A model generated the notes under the pieces. It was given only the letters and a program-made list of their open reading frames with translations, ran no database searches and had not been told where the DNA came from. Shown one piece after another: positions 6,029 to 6,288 of a stretch of DNA of 6,288 nucleotides (positions within the stretch are counted from its first letter, which is position 1; the number at the start of each line of letters is the position of its first letter). Position numbers and translations under genes: made by a program. Source of the DNA: Syntrophaceae bacterium (lineage in GTDB: Bacteria > Desulfobacterota > Syntrophia > Syntrophales > UBA5619); contig JAHFBU010000101.1 of NCBI GenBank assembly GCA_023249795.1, positions 1-6,288 of the forward strand. The letters are read 5' to 3'.

Positions 6029-6288
6029 TCACCTCCTCGAGTCACAACGAACCCGGGCAATTTCGATTTGTTGGGCTTGTGCCGCATTGATGACGGAAGC
6101 AATGTCGGCAGCAGGTTCTCCGCAGGCAATTCCGGCCAGAATGGAAAATTCGACACAATCCCTCGCACAGGCTTGCTTGCGATCGACGGCCAGGAAGTTC
6201 GCGATGTCCCAGTCCTGAAGATCCTTGATGAAGTCTTCGAGGATGTTCTTTGATTCCGTCAGGTCGGAATAAGGGAGCACCGTGACAA
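6029..6288 (-). CDS. C-terminal part of an unrecognised cysteine-containing protein, cut by the right edge
   Basis: At least 86 residues are in frame up to the right edge. A GTG at 6280 could be a start, but coding continues beyond it without a stop or a clear ribosome site, so I treat it as the end of a longer gene. Codon use (third-position G/C) looks genuinely coding. The visible part is helical and soluble: DLTESKNILEDFIKDLQDW, then LAVDRKQACARDCVEFSILA, then GIACGEPAADIASVINAAQ, ending VRCDSRR. Four cysteines are present, two of them five residues apart (CARDC). The TGA (6031-6029) falls within the Shine-Dalgarno of mlaD (AGG AGG TGA), only 4 bp before its ATG, so the two are probably coupled. 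It does not resemble MlaE, MlaF or MlaB. I do not recognise the family and assign no function. Confidence 0.75.
   Translation of the reverse strand, partial: VTVLPYSDLTESKNILEDFIKDLQDWDIANFLAVDRKQACARDCVEFSILAGIACGEPAADIASVINAAQAQQIEIARVRCDSRR
6031..6037 (-). promoter_or_regulatory. Shine-Dalgarno site of mlaD
   Basis: Minus-strand AGGAGGT, six bases before ATG 6024, fixes the mlaD start. It also forms the last codons and stop of the upstream gene (AGG AGG TGA), suggesting translational coupling. Confidence 0.85.

Noticed and set aside
6025..6168. 48-residue N-terminal extension of MlaD
   Set aside because: It overlaps the upstream coding region, and the strong Shine-Dalgarno before ATG 6024 fixes the shorter start.
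1..6288. CRISPR arrays, tRNA or rRNA genes, insertion sequences, phage or toxin-antitoxin genes
   Set aside because: I saw no direct repeat array, tRNA-like cloverleaf, transposase motif or terminal inverted repeats; the window is filled by envelope-transport genes.

Overview
The window (6288 bp, GC-rich) is a stretch of bacterial chromosome from a diderm (Gram-negative) organism. Every gene I can support lies on the minus strand, so reading order runs from right to left. A lipoprotein with a lipobox, a periplasmic MlaC-type protein, an MCE-domain protein and an outer-membrane barrel candidate all point to an outer membrane. The gene order and protein style suggest a deltaproteobacterium (Desulfobacterota, perhaps Syntrophobacterales-like). 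That placement is an inference from general impression, not from a marker gene.

Layout in reading order: the C-terminal part of an unrecognised cysteine-containing protein (6288-6029); mlaD (6024-5569, inner-membrane-anchored MCE protein); mlaC (5499-4897, periplasmic lipid shuttle); mlaA/vacJ (4883-3975, outer-membrane lipoprotein); an outer-membrane beta-barrel candidate (about 3955-3173); a HlyD-type membrane-fusion protein (3122-1956); two separate ABC ATPases (1972-1142 and 1142-369); and the N-terminal part of an ABC-2 permease (372 to the left edge). Gaps are 4, 69, 13, about 19 and 50 bp, and the last three junctions overlap (17, 1 and 4 nt). The whole window therefore looks like one transcription unit, or two closely abutting ones. 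There is no gene-free stretch of 300 bases.

Functionally there are two modules. The first is a Mla phospholipid-transport set (MlaD, MlaC, MlaA) without the MlaE permease and MlaF ATPase in view. The second is a YbhG/YbhF/YbhS-like exporter in which the double-ATPase YbhF is split into two tightly coupled genes. The two ATPases carry complementary degenerate motifs, which predicts one canonical and one degenerate ATP site. Between the modules sits the uncharacterised barrel, next to mlaA and next to the periplasm-spanning adaptor, so it could be an outer-membrane partner of either.

The most unusual local feature is the start of the barrel gene. There is no ATG, GTG or TTG at the place where the Shine-Dalgarno sequence and signal peptide demand one. 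The codon there is ACG. The same few bases also form an A AAA AAA heptamer 10 nt after an internal AGGAGG, in register with a short ORF whose ATG overlaps the mlaA stop. That layout resembles a dnaX-type -1 frameshift site. A simple point mutation or a homopolymer error could explain the same facts.
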